A stretch of 64,000 nucleotides of DNA, from NCBI GenBank assembly GCA_003666485.1, contig CP032931.1, forward strand, positions 1,054,001 through 1,118,000, given 5' to 3'. This document shows positions 17,405 through 26,335 of the stretch, piece after piece. The notes below the pieces were generated by a model that was not told the DNA's origin, made no database searches, and saw nothing but the letters and a program-made list of their open reading frames with translations. The stretch comes from Levilactobacillus brevis. Its GTDB lineage: Bacteria; Bacillota; Bacilli; Lactobacillales; Lactobacillaceae. Made by a program: the position numbers and the translations under genes. The first letter of the stretch is position 1. Every line of letters begins with the position of its first letter.

Positions 17405-17719
17405 TTAATTTGAGAGTTCGTGAACCAATTGCTGATTGCCCCAATCTTCCAGTGAGGTCAAAATGTTGTGAAACATGACGCCGCTGGCGGTGAGGCGGTA
17501 GCTGTAATCATCTTCGGGAATGGTGGTGATGAGTCCCCAGTCCGTGAGGGTTTTCAGACGTAGCAAGAGATTGAAGGTGGAGATGCCCCGCACTGTGCGT
17601 CGTAATTCCATGAAGTCTGTGGGCGCGGTGTCCAGCTGATACAAGACCAGGGCGTACCAGCGTTGGTGCAAGACCTCGAGGCCGAGTTCACTGCCGAGAT
17701 TGAGTTGCGTTAATGCCAT
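17405..17719 (-). CDS. HxlR family transcriptional regulator
   Basis: A 104-aa winged-helix protein with the HxlR pattern: ELGLEVLHQRWYALVLYQLD, FMELRRTVRGISTFNLLLRL (recognition helix region), then the wing DDYSYRLTASGVMFHNILT. The canonical single Cys near the N-terminus is absent here. The ribosome-binding site GAAAGGAAG precedes ATG at 17719. It lies 20 nt downstream of the PucR-type regulator gene and may be cotranscribed with it. No clear target gene is adjacent on the same strand; the GH31-GPH operon is convergent. Confidence 0.85.
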   Translation of the reverse strand: MALTQLNLGSELGLEVLHQRWYALVLYQLDTAPTDFMELRRTVRGISTFNLLLRLKTLTDWGLITTIPEDDYSYRLTASGVMFHNILTSLEDWGNQQLVHELSN

Positions 17720-17739
17720 GATGGGGCTTCCTTTCAGAA

Positions 17740-18816
17740 TTAGATTTGGAGAAAATGAAAGAGACGGTAGCTGAGGCGCAGGCCAAATGTTTTGTCCGGA
17801 TTGGTGAAATCGACCGGAATCAGTTCTTGAATTTTAGCGAGACGTTTAGCCAGGCTGTTGCGGTGAAGATGCAGCTTTGTTGCTGTTTTACTGACATGAC
17901 AGTCGTTCTCCAGGTAGGCGAAGAGCGTGTGAAAGAGCTCGGCGTGATGACGGTCGTCGTAGTGCTTGAGCGTCAATAGCTGGGTGCACATGGTGTTGCG
18001 CAGTAAGGCACCGTTGTCGACGTGGTTCAAAATAACATAAATATTGTATTTTTGCGTGGTATTGACGATTGCCCGGGTGCCCAACTGTTGTGCAATCTCA
18101 CTGGCCTGACGACAGATGCTGAGAAAGGCCGGGGTCTGGGCGATGTCGGCATACGGCTCGGATGAAAAGAAGTAGTGATCGTACTGTTGTCCCAGCTGAG
18201 TCAACTGGGTTTGCGCTTGTGTTAACTGGGTCTCGGTGAGTAAAAAGACCAGGTCGGCTTGGTTTTCGGTGAGCGGTAGGGGCGCTGCCAGTTGGCGCAA
18301 GGCAGCGAGGAGGCCGGCCTGGTGGGGCGCTTGCTGGGTAGCCGTGGCGGTCACGCAGATCAATTTTTCTGTTGTGAGTGACCGCAGTAATTGCGTATCC
18401 GCCGTGTCAGGGTTCGTCAGTAGCTGATCCAGTGCGGCGTTGGCCGTATTTTGATTAGGGTTGAGCGCGTAACGGTCCGTGAAATGATTGATGACCTGCA
18501 GAACCAGTTGGACTTGCTGCTGGGTAAGGGGGTAGCTGGGGGACTGGGCCAAAAAGAGATACCAGGGATTGAGTGCCTGGGGATTTAGGACGTCACGAAT
18601 GAATTGCTGATTGCCGTGGGTGTAGCGATTATCAGTTGCCAAGGGATCCAACCAATCCGCGGGGATGGTGGTGAGTGGCGCGTGTTGCTGACTGATGATT
18701 TGGCCGGCTTGGTCAACGATTAAAATGGGTTGTTCCAGGTAGTCCGCCACCAGCGCTGTTAACTGGTCTAACGTCGCGGATTGAATGGCCCTTAACAAGA
18801 GTGTTTCAGTTTCCAA
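17740..18816 (-). CDS. PucR/CdaR-type transcriptional regulator
   Basis: A regulator of about 358 aa with an N-terminal sensory region (LYLFLAQ-like hydrophobic core around residues 90-120) and a C-terminal PucR-type helix-turn-helix: LFAYLENDCHVSKTATKLHL, HRNSLAKRLAKIQELIPVDF and the typical end FGLRLSYRLFHFLQI. The best start is TTG at 18816, since GGAGGG lies 6 nt upstream; an in-frame ATG at 18834 would lie over that site, and the full frame opens at 18876. The upstream region has an 8-bp inverted repeat. It is divergent from the nitroreductase-SDR pair, which it may control. Confidence 0.82.
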   Translation of the reverse strand: METETLLLRAIQSATLDQLTALVADYLEQPILIVDQAGQIISQQHAPLTTIPADWLDPLATDNRYTHGNQQFIRDVLNPQALNPWYLFLAQSPSYPLTQQQVQLVLQVINHFTDRYALNPNQNTANAALDQLLTNPDTADTQLLRSLTTEKLICVTATATQQAPHQAGLLAALRQLAAPLPLTENQADLVFLLTETQLTQAQTQLTQLGQQYDHYFFSSEPYADIAQTPAFLSICRQASEIAQQLGTRAIVNTTQKYNIYVILNHVDNGALLRNTMCTQLLTLKHYDDRHHAELFHTLFAYLENDCHVSKTATKLHLHRNSLAKRLAKIQELIPVDFTNPDKTFGLRLSYRLFHFLQI

Positions 18817-18838
18817 AATTATCCCTCCGGTGTGCATG

Positions 18839-18869
18839 ATGCCCACTATAAACTCGAATGTGTGGGCAT
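18839..18869. promoter_or_regulatory. Inverted repeat, probable operator of the PucR-type regulator
   Basis: ATGCCCAC (18839-18846) and GTGGGCAT (18862-18869) form an exact 8-bp inverted repeat with a 15-bp gap, between the regulator start and the divergent promoter. Confidence 0.5.
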
Positions 18870-18877
18870 TTATCATC

Positions 18878-18913
18878 TTGTGACTGCTTTGGTGCTGGTG
18901 TTATAGTAGCACC
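18878..18913 (+). promoter_or_regulatory. Promoter of the nitroreductase gene
   Basis: TTGTGA (18878-18883), 18 bp and TATAGT (18902-18907). GGTGCT (18891-18896) and AGCACC (18908-18913) form an inverted repeat that brackets the -10 box. Confidence 0.6.
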
Positions 18914-18969
18914 ACGTTGAAAGATAGCTTAGCATTTAGTGGGCAACTTGTCTACTGGGAGGTGTGAAA

Positions 18970-19617
18970 ATGGATTTTACTGAAGTTGTGAACCGGCGCC
19001 ATTCGACACGAGATTTTACGGACCAACCCGTAACGCCCACAATTTTGCGAGAAATTGTGCAGGAAGCGCAGCAATCTGCATCTTGGGCCAATGCGCAACC
19101 GTGGCAGGTCGTCATCGCGACTGGTGAGACCTTGAAGCGGATTCGTGAACACCATCGACAGATGAGTTGGCAAGGCATCGTAGGCAACGCAGACCTGACC
19201 GTTGCCCACCGAACGGAATGGCCACAAGGTGCGCAGCAAAATATTGCGACTTGGAATGCCGCATTTAGCCAACACCTGCGCCAGGTCGGTAACGGCGCGG
19301 GAAACTTTCAAGACAATCTCTTCAACGCAACAGCAGTGGCTTACCTGACGTTAAAGCGTCCTGTGAATGAATGGGAAGTCTTCGACCTGGGAGCCTTTGC
19401 CCAACTGCTAGCGTTGAGTGCCACCAATCGTGGAGTACAATCGATTCCGGCATATGAACTGATTAAATATCCAGACATGTTACGGCAGTTATTGGGATTG
19501 GATGCGTCCAACCGTTTCATCATGGGCATTGCGTTGGGGTATGAGAGTCAGCAGCCCATCAATCAATTTCGGTCATCACGTGTGCCAACGGCAGCGATGC
19601 TGACACTTAAGGATTAG
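18970..19617 (+). CDS. Nitroreductase family protein
   Basis: A 215-aa FMN-dependent oxidoreductase. The family start is FTEVVNRRHSTRDFTDQPVT; the flavin contacts are in QQSASWANAQPWQVVIATG. The later conserved segment FDLGAFAQLLALSATNRGVQSIP and end MGIALGYES are also typical. Such enzymes reduce nitro compounds or quinones with NAD(P)H. The ATG at 18970 lies 7 nt after GGGAGG; an in-frame GTG at 18964 is too close to that site. An NAD(P)-binding protein follows 11 nt downstream in the same operon. Confidence 0.9.
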   Translation: MDFTEVVNRRHSTRDFTDQPVTPTILREIVQEAQQSASWANAQPWQVVIATGETLKRIREHHRQMSWQGIVGNADLTVAHRTEWPQGAQQNIATWNAAFSQHLRQVGNGAGNFQDNLFNATAVAYLTLKRPVNEWEVFDLGAFAQLLALSATNRGVQSIPAYELIKYPDMLRQLLGLDASNRFIMGIALGYESQQPINQFRSSRVPTAAMLTLKD

Positions 19618-19628
19618 GAGGCTTACAC

Positions 19629-20252
19629 ATGAAAATTATGGTGATTGGCGGCTCCGGTCGTATCGGTAAATTAGTGGTTACGCAACTCCGCCAGCAAGGA
19701 CACACCGTCGTTGCGGCGGCACGTCACGCGCAAGATGGTCCGGATACGGCCTTCTTTGATCTCCACGAATCGCCCCGAGAAATGGCGGCACGGCTTGCGG
19801 GTCAAGACGCCGTATACTTTGTGGCGGGGTCACGGGGCAAGGATTTGTTGCAAACGGATCTGAATGGCGCAGTCAACGTCATGCGGGCCAGCGAAATGGC
19901 GGGCGTTCACCGGTTTATTCAGTTAAGCTCGGCGTTTGCGCTACAGCCAGAACGGTGGTCAGAAGGCTATCTTGCCAACCTGACCGATTACAACATTGCC
20001 AAATATTTTGCGGATGACTGGCTGATTCACCGGACACAGTTAGACTACACGATTCTTCAGCCAGGGGTGTTGACGGAAACGCCAGCGACTGGGAAAGTCA
20101 CGTTTAAGGTGACTGCGCCAGGAGAGAATGCCTTGGCCGACGTTGCCACCGTGCTAGCGGGCCTCATTTCACGGCCGGCCACCATTGGCAAGGTCATCAT
20201 GATGGGCAGTGGGGATGTTCCGATTGCCCAGGCGTTAGCTGCAGTGAAGTAA
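19629..20252 (+). CDS. NAD(P)-binding atypical SDR oxidoreductase
   Basis: A 207-aa NAD(P)-binding protein of the atypical short-chain dehydrogenase group (NmrA/YhfK-like). The Rossmann motif MVIGGSGRIGKLVVTQLR is at the very N-terminus, and DAVYFVAGSRGKDLLQTDLNG and FIQLSSAFALQPE follow. The active-site Tyr of classical SDRs is not clear; DYNIAKYFADDWL fits the YxxxK position as Y-N-I-A-K. It has an AGGAGG site and is cotranscribed with the nitroreductase, which suggests a joint redox or detoxification role (inference). A terminator follows at 20300. Confidence 0.87.
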   Translation: MKIMVIGGSGRIGKLVVTQLRQQGHTVVAAARHAQDGPDTAFFDLHESPREMAARLAGQDAVYFVAGSRGKDLLQTDLNGAVNVMRASEMAGVHRFIQLSSAFALQPERWSEGYLANLTDYNIAKYFADDWLIHRTQLDYTILQPGVLTETPATGKVTFKVTAPGENALADVATVLAGLISRPATIGKVIMMGSGDVPIAQALAAVK

Positions 20253-20299
20253 GTCACGGACTGATGTTGCGTCAAATAATCTTTGATAGAAATGACTAG

Positions 20300-20335
20300 C
20301 GGGTTCAACCAATGACGGGTTGGACCCGATTTTTG
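20300..20335 (+). terminator. Terminator after the nitroreductase-SDR operon
   Basis: The stem CGGGTTCAACC (20300-20310) pairs with GGGTTGGACCCG (about 20317-20328) with a bulge, then ATTTTTG. Confidence 0.7.
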
Positions 20336-20422
20336 TGGATTATTTGCGAAAAGGGGTGACAAAATCCCGTTGAATTTCGTTTGTATAAGTGAGGAGAGAT
20401 TTTCCCAAAGTCATCGGCCAAG

Positions 20423-20450
20423 TTAGCTGTCAGCGCTTACAAACTATGCT
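20423..20450 (+). promoter_or_regulatory. Promoter with CcpA (cre) site for the alpha-galactosidase gene
   Basis: A cre site TGTCAGCGCTTACA (20428-20441) matches the TGWAANCGNTNWCA consensus at all but one position. It lies between TTAGCT (20423-20428) and TATGCT (20445-20450), spaced 16 bp. Glucose repression of the downstream gene is expected. Confidence 0.75.
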
Positions 20451-20492
20451 ACGATTACGTTAGGCGTCATCAATTATGAAGGGAGTACGCAC

Positions 20493-22712
20493 ATGTCAAT
20501 CTTAGTCAAGGAACATCAATTTCACCTGCAGACGGACCACACCAGCTACATTTTTCACGTAATGGCAAATGGTGAGTTGGGCCAGCTTTACTACGGACAA
20601 CGCATCCACGACCAACCAGCTTTTCCTGAACTGACGGTTCGCGAGGAGCACGGGGCAATTCCGGCTTGGCGGTTGGACCAGCCGGACTTTCAACCGGAAA
20701 CGTTGAAGCAAGAATTTGCCAGCTTGGGCAAAGGGGATTACCGAGATCCAGCGTTTCAGATCACCGGACCCGATGGCAGTCGCATCAGTGAATTTCGGTA
20801 TCAGGATTATCGAATTATTCCTGGTAAGCAACGGCTAACTGAGTTGCCATCGACCTTTGATGATAGCGACGACGATGCCCAGACCTTGGTCATCACGCTG
20901 GTCGATGCCGTGACGAACCTGACGCTGACCTTGAACTATGCAGTCTTTCCTCATCAAGACGTCATCGTTCGCAGTGCCCAATTCACCAATCAGGGCCAAC
21001 AAACGGTCACGTTGAATCGGGCTTTGAGCCTGCAACTGGACCTGCCGGATGCCAACTACGATCTGCTGCAATTCTCCGGTAGCTGGGCGCGCGAACGGCA
21101 TTTGGTTCGCCAGCCGCTCCGAAGTGGCATTCAGAGCGTGGGCAGTTTACGCGGTGCTTCCAGTCACCAGCAGAATCCCTTTATCGCCTTAGCACGGCCG
21201 GACACCAACGAAGATCAGGGGGCAGCGTTTGGCTTTAACCTGGTGTATTCGGGCAACTTCCTGGATCAAGTCGAAGTCGACGCTTTTGACACGGCACGCG
21301 TTTTGACGGGCATCAATCCGACCGAGTTTGGCTGGCAATTAGCGGCTGGTCAGCATTTTCAAACGCCGGAAGCCGTACTGAGCTATACCAGTGCCGGTTT
21401 GAATCAATTGAGCCAGCAAATGGGCACGTTCTACCAGCATCATCTGGTCAATCCGCGATTTGCGCAACAGCCGCGGCCCGTTTTGATCAACAACTGGGAA
21501 GGGACGTACTTTGATTTTGACGAAGACAAGCTAACGGCGATTGCCCGCGAAGCCAAACAACTGGGCATCGAAATGTTCGTCCTGGACGACGGCTGGTTTG
21601 GCCATCGAGATGATGACACCACGTCGCTGGGGGACTGGGACGTTTACGCAGCCAAGCTACCCAACGGTATCGCGCACCTGGCCGACCGCATCCACGGCTT
21701 GGACCTGCAGTTTGGCTTGTGGTTTGAACCGGAAATGATTTCCATCGACAGCGACCTGTACCGTGCCCATCCCGACTGGACGGTCGTTGCCCCTCAACGG
21801 GAAATGACACCGGGCCGGAACCAATTTGTGCTCGACATGGCCAATCCGGCGGTCGTGGATTACTTATATGGCAAAATTAGCAAATTAATTAAAGAGGCCC
21901 ATCTGGATTACATCAAGTGGGACATGAACCGCAATATCACGGAATCGTTTAGCGATACGTTGCCAGCGGAACGCCAGGCCGAATTTGCGCATCGCTACAT
22001 GCTAGGGGTTTACCAGCTGTATGCGCGGCTGACGACGGATTATCCGCACGTGTTGTTTGAATCCTGTGCCTCTGGTGGCGGCCGGTTCGACCTGGGGATG
22101 ATGTACTACGCGCCGCAAGCCTGGACTAGTGATGATACCGATGCGGTGGAGCGGCTGCGGATCCAATACGGCACGTCGTATGGGTACCCGCTGGCGATGA
22201 TGGGCGCACACGTTTCCGCCGTGCCCAATGATCAAACGGGGCGGATCACGCCGCTGGAAACACGAGCGGCCGTGGCCTACTTCGGTGATCTGGGTTATGA
22301 GCTCGACGTGACGAAGTGTTCCGCGGAAGAAAAAGCCGCGATTAAGGCCCAGGTTGCCTTTTACAAGGCCCACCGTGAGCTGTTCCAGCAAGGGACGTTC
22401 TATCGTCTGGACAATCCATTTGCGGGGGATGGCAATGTCGGTAGCTGGCAGGTTGTCAGTGATGACGGGCGCCATGCGGTTGCTGCACGGTATCAAATTT
22501 TGAATCAACCGAATCCAGCATATCACCGGCTCTACCTGCGGGGCTTGCAACCGGATCAGCGCTATCAAGTTGCAGGGGATGACCACGTTTACTTTGGCGA
22601 CGAGCTGATGCACGCGGGTCTCTTCGTGCCGCATTTGTTGGGCACCACGCAAGGCGTCGAGGCCTCCACTGACTTCAGTGCACGGGTCTTCGTGATTGAC
22701 GCCATCGACTAA
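20493..22712 (+). CDS. melA: Alpha-galactosidase, glycoside hydrolase family 36
   Basis: A 739-aa cytoplasmic GH36 enzyme that removes terminal alpha-1,6-galactose from melibiose, raffinose and stachyose. Visible signatures are LDDGWFGHRDDD, FGLWFEPEMIS, the nucleophile in YIKWDMNRNITES (Asp477), CASGGGRFDLGMMYYAPQ and the acid/base region WTSDDTDAVERL (about residue 546). Length matches lactobacillus MelA/AgaA. The gene stands alone, with a promoter overlapped by a strong cre site, so it should be under CcpA control. No adjacent galactoside transporter is seen. The symbol follows lactobacillus usage. Confidence 0.95.
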   Translation: MSILVKEHQFHLQTDHTSYIFHVMANGELGQLYYGQRIHDQPAFPELTVREEHGAIPAWRLDQPDFQPETLKQEFASLGKGDYRDPAFQITGPDGSRISEFRYQDYRIIPGKQRLTELPSTFDDSDDDAQTLVITLVDAVTNLTLTLNYAVFPHQDVIVRSAQFTNQGQQTVTLNRALSLQLDLPDANYDLLQFSGSWARERHLVRQPLRSGIQSVGSLRGASSHQQNPFIALARPDTNEDQGAAFGFNLVYSGNFLDQVEVDAFDTARVLTGINPTEFGWQLAAGQHFQTPEAVLSYTSAGLNQLSQQMGTFYQHHLVNPRFAQQPRPVLINNWEGTYFDFDEDKLTAIAREAKQLGIEMFVLDDGWFGHRDDDTTSLGDWDVYAAKLPNGIAHLADRIHGLDLQFGLWFEPEMISIDSDLYRAHPDWTVVAPQREMTPGRNQFVLDMANPAVVDYLYGKISKLIKEAHLDYIKWDMNRNITESFSDTLPAERQAEFAHRYMLGVYQLYARLTTDYPHVLFESCASGGGRFDLGMMYYAPQAWTSDDTDAVERLRIQYGTSYGYPLAMMGAHVSAVPNDQTGRITPLETRAAVAYFGDLGYELDVTKCSAEEKAAIKAQVAFYKAHRELFQQGTFYRLDNPFAGDGNVGSWQVVSDDGRHAVAARYQILNQPNPAYHRLYLRGLQPDQRYQVAGDDHVYFGDELMHAGLFVPHLLGTTQGVEASTDFSARVFVIDAID

Positions 22713-22784
22713 CGAAAGTAAGTGGCACCATCGCTTGATTGGTGTATAATTCTCATCAAATACTCATAGAGAGGCGTGCTGCGT

Positions 22785-23393
22785 ATGAAAATTTTAGTCA
22801 CGGGTTTTGATCCCTTTGGCGGTGAAGCCACGAATCCGGCCATTGAGGCGGTCAAACGGTTACCCGCCACGATTGTGGGGGCGCAAATCGTGCCGCTGCT
22901 GGTGCCGACGGTCTTCGCGACAGCCGGAAAAGTCGTGCGGCAAGCCGTTTTGGCTGAGCAACCAGACGTCGTGTTGAGCATTGGCCAGGCGGGTGGCCGC
23001 GCGGCGTTAACGCCGGAACTAGTGGCCATTAATTTAGCCGACGGGCGCATTCCCGATAACGCCGGGGATCAGCCGGTCGACCGCCCACTCCAGGCCGAGG
23101 GGGCGACGGCGTATTTCACGCAGCTGCCAGTTAAGGCGATGGTGCAGGCGATTCGCGATGCAGGGTTGCCCAGCGCTGTGTCGACCACGGCCGGCACCTA
23201 CGTTTGCAACGCCCTGATGTATCAAGTACAGTACCTGCGGGCGACTGAATTTCCGACGTTGCGCGCTGGCTTCATGCACATCCCGTTTCTGCCCGACCAA
23301 GTGGTGACCAAGCCGGGCACGCCGTCGTTGGCATTGGCCGATGATGTGCGGGGAATCACGGCGGCCATTACCGCAATTGTCCAAACGCAATGA
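22785..23393 (+). CDS. pcp: Pyroglutamyl-peptidase I
   Basis: A cysteine peptidase (family C15) of 202 aa that removes N-terminal pyroglutamate from peptides. It begins [20 protein letters not shown]; further marks are the Glu-containing region [20 protein letters not shown], the catalytic Cys in [13 protein letters not shown] and the catalytic His in [15 protein letters not shown] 22785 follows GAGAGG; an in-frame codon at 22776 is less well placed. A TATAAT box at 22745-22750 is the probable -10, with a poor -35. The gene is single, ended by a shared terminator. Confidence 0.93.
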   Translation: MKILVTGFDPFGGEATNPAIEAVKRLPATIVGAQIVPLLVPTVFATAGKVVRQAVLAEQPDVVLSIGQAGGRAALTPELVAINLADGRIPDNAGDQPVDRPLQAEGATAYFTQLPVKAMVQAIRDAGLPSAVSTTAGTYVCNALMYQVQYLRATEFPTLRAGFMHIPFLPDQVVTKPGTPSLALADDVRGITAAITAIVQTQ

Positions 23394-23401
23394 ACACAAA
23401 A

Positions 23402-23437
23402 AACGAGGCCGGACGTGTTGTCGTCTGACCCCGTTTT
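23402..23437. terminator. Bidirectional terminator between pcp and the DUF4867 gene
   Basis: An imperfect long stem (AACGAGG...GACG with CGTC...CCCCGTT) is bounded by an A run on the left and TTTTC on the right, between convergent genes. Confidence 0.75.
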
Positions 23438-23446
23438 CATTTATCG

Positions 23447-24070
23447 TTAAACGCGTAAATTCTCGCCGACTAAGCCCACGAAAGCCCCTTCTTTATGGGC
23501 GTCTGGGTGCGCAATCAGCCATTTATTCGTCTTGAATAATAACCGGTTCATCGGGTCTTGCTTATCGACGCTGAATTCGAGGTCGAGGTTTGTGCCAGCG
23601 GGCAACATGACTAGGCACCGGAAGCCGTCTTGACCAGGGGCCTCACAGGGCGCGAAATGCAGCGTGGTGGCATAGACTTCGATGGCCGTCCCCTTGGGAA
23701 TCAGGAAGGCTTCCAGTTGGTCGGTGTCGTAGGTCAGGTCGTCGTGGATGTCTTGGCGCTTGCCCAGCAGTAAGACGAAATCCGTGGCGGCCACGTTGAT
23801 TTCGGAGCTACTGTGAAATTCCAAACAGTTCAGCAGATGATTGTGTCCGATGCAATAGCCAGTTTCGGTCGGCACGCCACCGTACAAGGTTTGTTCCAGC
23901 CGGTGAGCCGCGGTCGTGTTGGCCAGAGATTCCGTGTTCGCCACGTACTGGGTCTTCTCAGCCGGATAGGGCACGGCTTCTAGGTTCGTGATCAGTTCAT
24001 CTAAATCACCAGCGGAAACAATGCGACCATAAGGCCGAAAGCGCTCGTCGGTTACGTCAAAAATTTGCAT
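23447..24070 (-). CDS. DUF4867 family protein
   Basis: A soluble protein of about 207 aa that I recognise as DUF4867, a cupin-like family often near sugar-metabolism genes in Firmicutes. Marks are IFDVTDERFRPYGRIVSAGD, TGYCIGHNHLLNCLEFHSSS with its His/Glu cluster, and TTLHFAPCEAPGQDGFRC. The His/Glu cluster fits a metal-binding cupin site, possibly a sugar isomerase or epimerase-like role, but this is not proven. ATG 24070 lies 9 nt after GGAAGG; the ATG at 24079 abuts that site. Confidence 0.75.
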   Translation of the reverse strand: MQIFDVTDERFRPYGRIVSAGDLDELITNLEAVPYPAEKTQYVANTESLANTTAAHRLEQTLYGGVPTETGYCIGHNHLLNCLEFHSSSEINVAATDFVLLLGKRQDIHDDLTYDTDQLEAFLIPKGTAIEVYATTLHFAPCEAPGQDGFRCLVMLPAGTNLDLEFSVDKQDPMNRLLFKTNKWLIAHPDAHKEGAFVGLVGENLRV

Positions 24071-24079
24071 CAGAATCAT

Positions 24080-24449
24080 CCTTCCAATTGTAAGTTGACC
24101 TAAGTATGCGCGCGATTTGTGAACATTGTTTGATTTGGGGGTTAAGAAATTGCGGATTTATCACGATGGTTGGTGTCGGTAAGTTTGTCTGTGCGGTGAG
24201 GCCAGGTCAATTTTATGAGGGGATGAGTTGGGCATTAAAGCGGGCGGAAGTGGCTGGTTATAACAGATGTTACAGGGTGAAAAAATCATTATTTTTGTAT
24301 TATGTTTAAAGGGATCTAAAGATGATTCCCGTTTTGCCGTTATATGTTTCCTTGGGGGTGACAGATCGGGTATAATAAATAGCCGTGGCAGATGATACAT
24401 AGCTGATTATAGACAAGACAAAAAATTAAAAATATGAGGTAAAATTAAA
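24080..24449. other. Intergenic region, AT-rich on its right side
   Basis: No convincing gene is seen. Short frames on both strands lack a ribosome-binding site and family resemblance. TATAAT at 24371-24376, with a weak -35 (TTCCTT) 17 bp upstream, is the likely promoter of the DUF262 gene. Base composition shifts to AT from about 24260, which may mark the left edge of acquired DNA. Confidence 0.5.
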
Positions 24450-26189
24450 ATGGATTCATTTGTAGATATTCCACAACCATCCCGTTTCAGAATTGGTGGC
24501 TTATTCAGTGATAATAACTTTGTAGTTCCTGTGTATCAGCGAAATTATGCTTGGGGACAAAATGAAGTTGAAGATTTTTGGGAAGATTTGAAAGACTTAA
24601 TTGATGGTGAACGTAGTAGCCACTTTTTCGGTCAAATTGTTACCTATAAGAATGATCGCGAAGAGCAAGAAATCATTGATGGTCAGCAACGTTTGACAAC
24701 TAGCACGATTTTTCTAGCAGTCATTCGGGATATTGCGATGGCAATGTACAAAGAACACTTTCGGGGTAGCGTTGACGAAGTGAACTTGGATAGTGGTGAT
24801 GATTTGCGTCTGATTAGTCGTCAGGTTGATAAAATCATTCGGGGAGAAAAGGGTGCACAAGCATCTCTGATGGTACAACAAGGCGAAGATGCTAGTCTCC
24901 AAGAGTATTTCTTTAGTTTAACGCATGGCAGTGTGGCTGCGCGTGAAGATCGGGTTACATCCGATCCGATGAAGAATATGCAGACAGCTTATCACGATAT
25001 GGCGCGAAAAATTCAGGAAACTCTGAAACAAGAAACGAATATTGGTGCGCAAATTGAAAAGTTACAGAGTATTTATGAACTATTTGTAAATAACTTTTAT
25101 TTGGTAATGATTTCGGCGCCTAGCTTACAGGATGCATTTACAATCTTTGAGACACTAAACAGTCGTGGGAAAGACCTCAAAGCCTCTGATATCATTAAGA
25201 ATCATCTGATGTCTCTGATGGGCAATGATCGCATTCACGAGGCCAATGAGTTATGGCGGAACATCACTGCTAAGCTTGATACAAGCAGTAAGCGAATTAC
25301 CCGATTCATTCGAACCTACTGGGCTGCACAATATCGAATTGTTTCAGAAGCAAAGTTGTATCGGGCTGTTAGTGATAAGGTCAAGGATGGAAATCAGGCA
25401 CAGGCCTTTTTGAAAAATTTAGACCATTCAGTTGATTTATATACAGTCTTAGAAAGTCCGGTGGCTCCTAAAGCACACGCTGAGTTTTTTGATAATGCCG
25501 GGATTACACAGCGATTGGACATACTTTCACGAATGAATGTGAAGCTTTATTATCCGATCGTGATGGCGATGAACCATTGTGATTACTCAGAAAAGGATAT
25601 TTTGAAAGTTGTTAATAAAATCATGTCAGTTTTTATTCGGCATCGAACGATTATTAATGATGGAACAAATAAGCTGGAAACTGGTTTTTCTGAAATTGCT
25701 AAAAATATTTGGTCTTTGGAATACGCAGGTGTTGACGCAATTATTGATGGCATGAATCAGCGCCTGTTAAAGTCTGATGAAGCGACTGAAACGGCTTTTA
25801 GCGTTTTAAACAAAGACGGTGGTTTACGTGGTGCTAAGAAATGGACGCTAGTTTACCTGCTTTCCGAGTTATACGCTGTGCACTTTGATGACTTTGTGGA
25901 TGGCATGTACAACAAAGTCTTTGATGATGATAACTATCAGTTGGTTCAGATTAGTACAGCAGAAGAAGTTGGCGAGTATCAGACTTACATTGGCAACTGG
26001 ACAATTCTTGAAAAGAACCTAGTTCCTTCAAAATCCGCGGATAGTTTGCAAATGGCTAGTCAATTAAATAAATCTGATTTAAAGGGCAATCAAGCGTTAG
26101 CTAAACAGTTACAAACTGAAGCATGGACGATTGATGCGATCAAACAACGACAAAATATATTTGTAAATGATGTAACGTTAATTTGGTAA
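24450..26189 (+). CDS. DUF262 domain protein (GmrSD-like), possible defence gene
   Basis: A 579-aa protein. The N-terminal DUF262 (ParB/Srx-like NTPase-nuclease) motifs are clear: VPVYQRNYAW (26-35), then FFGQIVTY and IIDGQQRLTTS (about 75-85), and later DAFTIFETLNSRGKDLKASD. The C-terminus resembles the end of DUF1524 (IGNWTILEKNL ... IDAIKQRQNIFVNDVTLIW). The His-x-x-Pro of the HNH nuclease normally found before the IGN motif is not visible; LVQISTAEEVGEYQTY stands there. Related two-domain proteins (GmrSD) cut modified phage DNA. Codon use is more AT-rich than its neighbours and it stands alone with its own promoter and terminator, so acquisition is likely. Confidence 0.85.
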   Translation: MDSFVDIPQPSRFRIGGLFSDNNFVVPVYQRNYAWGQNEVEDFWEDLKDLIDGERSSHFFGQIVTYKNDREEQEIIDGQQRLTTSTIFLAVIRDIAMAMYKEHFRGSVDEVNLDSGDDLRLISRQVDKIIRGEKGAQASLMVQQGEDASLQEYFFSLTHGSVAAREDRVTSDPMKNMQTAYHDMARKIQETLKQETNIGAQIEKLQSIYELFVNNFYLVMISAPSLQDAFTIFETLNSRGKDLKASDIIKNHLMSLMGNDRIHEANELWRNITAKLDTSSKRITRFIRTYWAAQYRIVSEAKLYRAVSDKVKDGNQAQAFLKNLDHSVDLYTVLESPVAPKAHAEFFDNAGITQRLDILSRMNVKLYYPIVMAMNHCDYSEKDILKVVNKIMSVFIRHRTIINDGTNKLETGFSEIAKNIWSLEYAGVDAIIDGMNQRLLKSDEATETAFSVLNKDGGLRGAKKWTLVYLLSELYAVHFDDFVDGMYNKVFDDDNYQLVQISTAEEVGEYQTYIGNWTILEKNLVPSKSADSLQMASQLNKSDLKGNQALAKQLQTEAWTIDAIKQRQNIFVNDVTLIW

Positions 26190-26220
26190 ACGAGAATTTA
26201 TTAAGAGCGTCAGCTTAAGT

Positions 26221-26263
26221 AAGCAACAACTTTTGTTATTGGCAAAGGTTGTTGCTTTTTTTT
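26221..26263 (+). terminator. Terminator after the DUF262 gene
   Basis: The stem AGCAACAAC (26222-26230) / GTTGTTGCT (26248-26256) is followed by a long T run. Confidence 0.9.
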
Positions 26264-26335
26264 AATATTTGGTACACTAGTCCGTAGAGAGAATAAGTTA
26301 ATTGATGATCAAGGTAAACTTGGAGGCGTCTCAAA

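Noticed and set aside
24106-24309. Small rightward frame before the DUF262 gene
   Set aside because: No ribosome-binding site or family resemblance; it spans the transition into AT-rich DNA.
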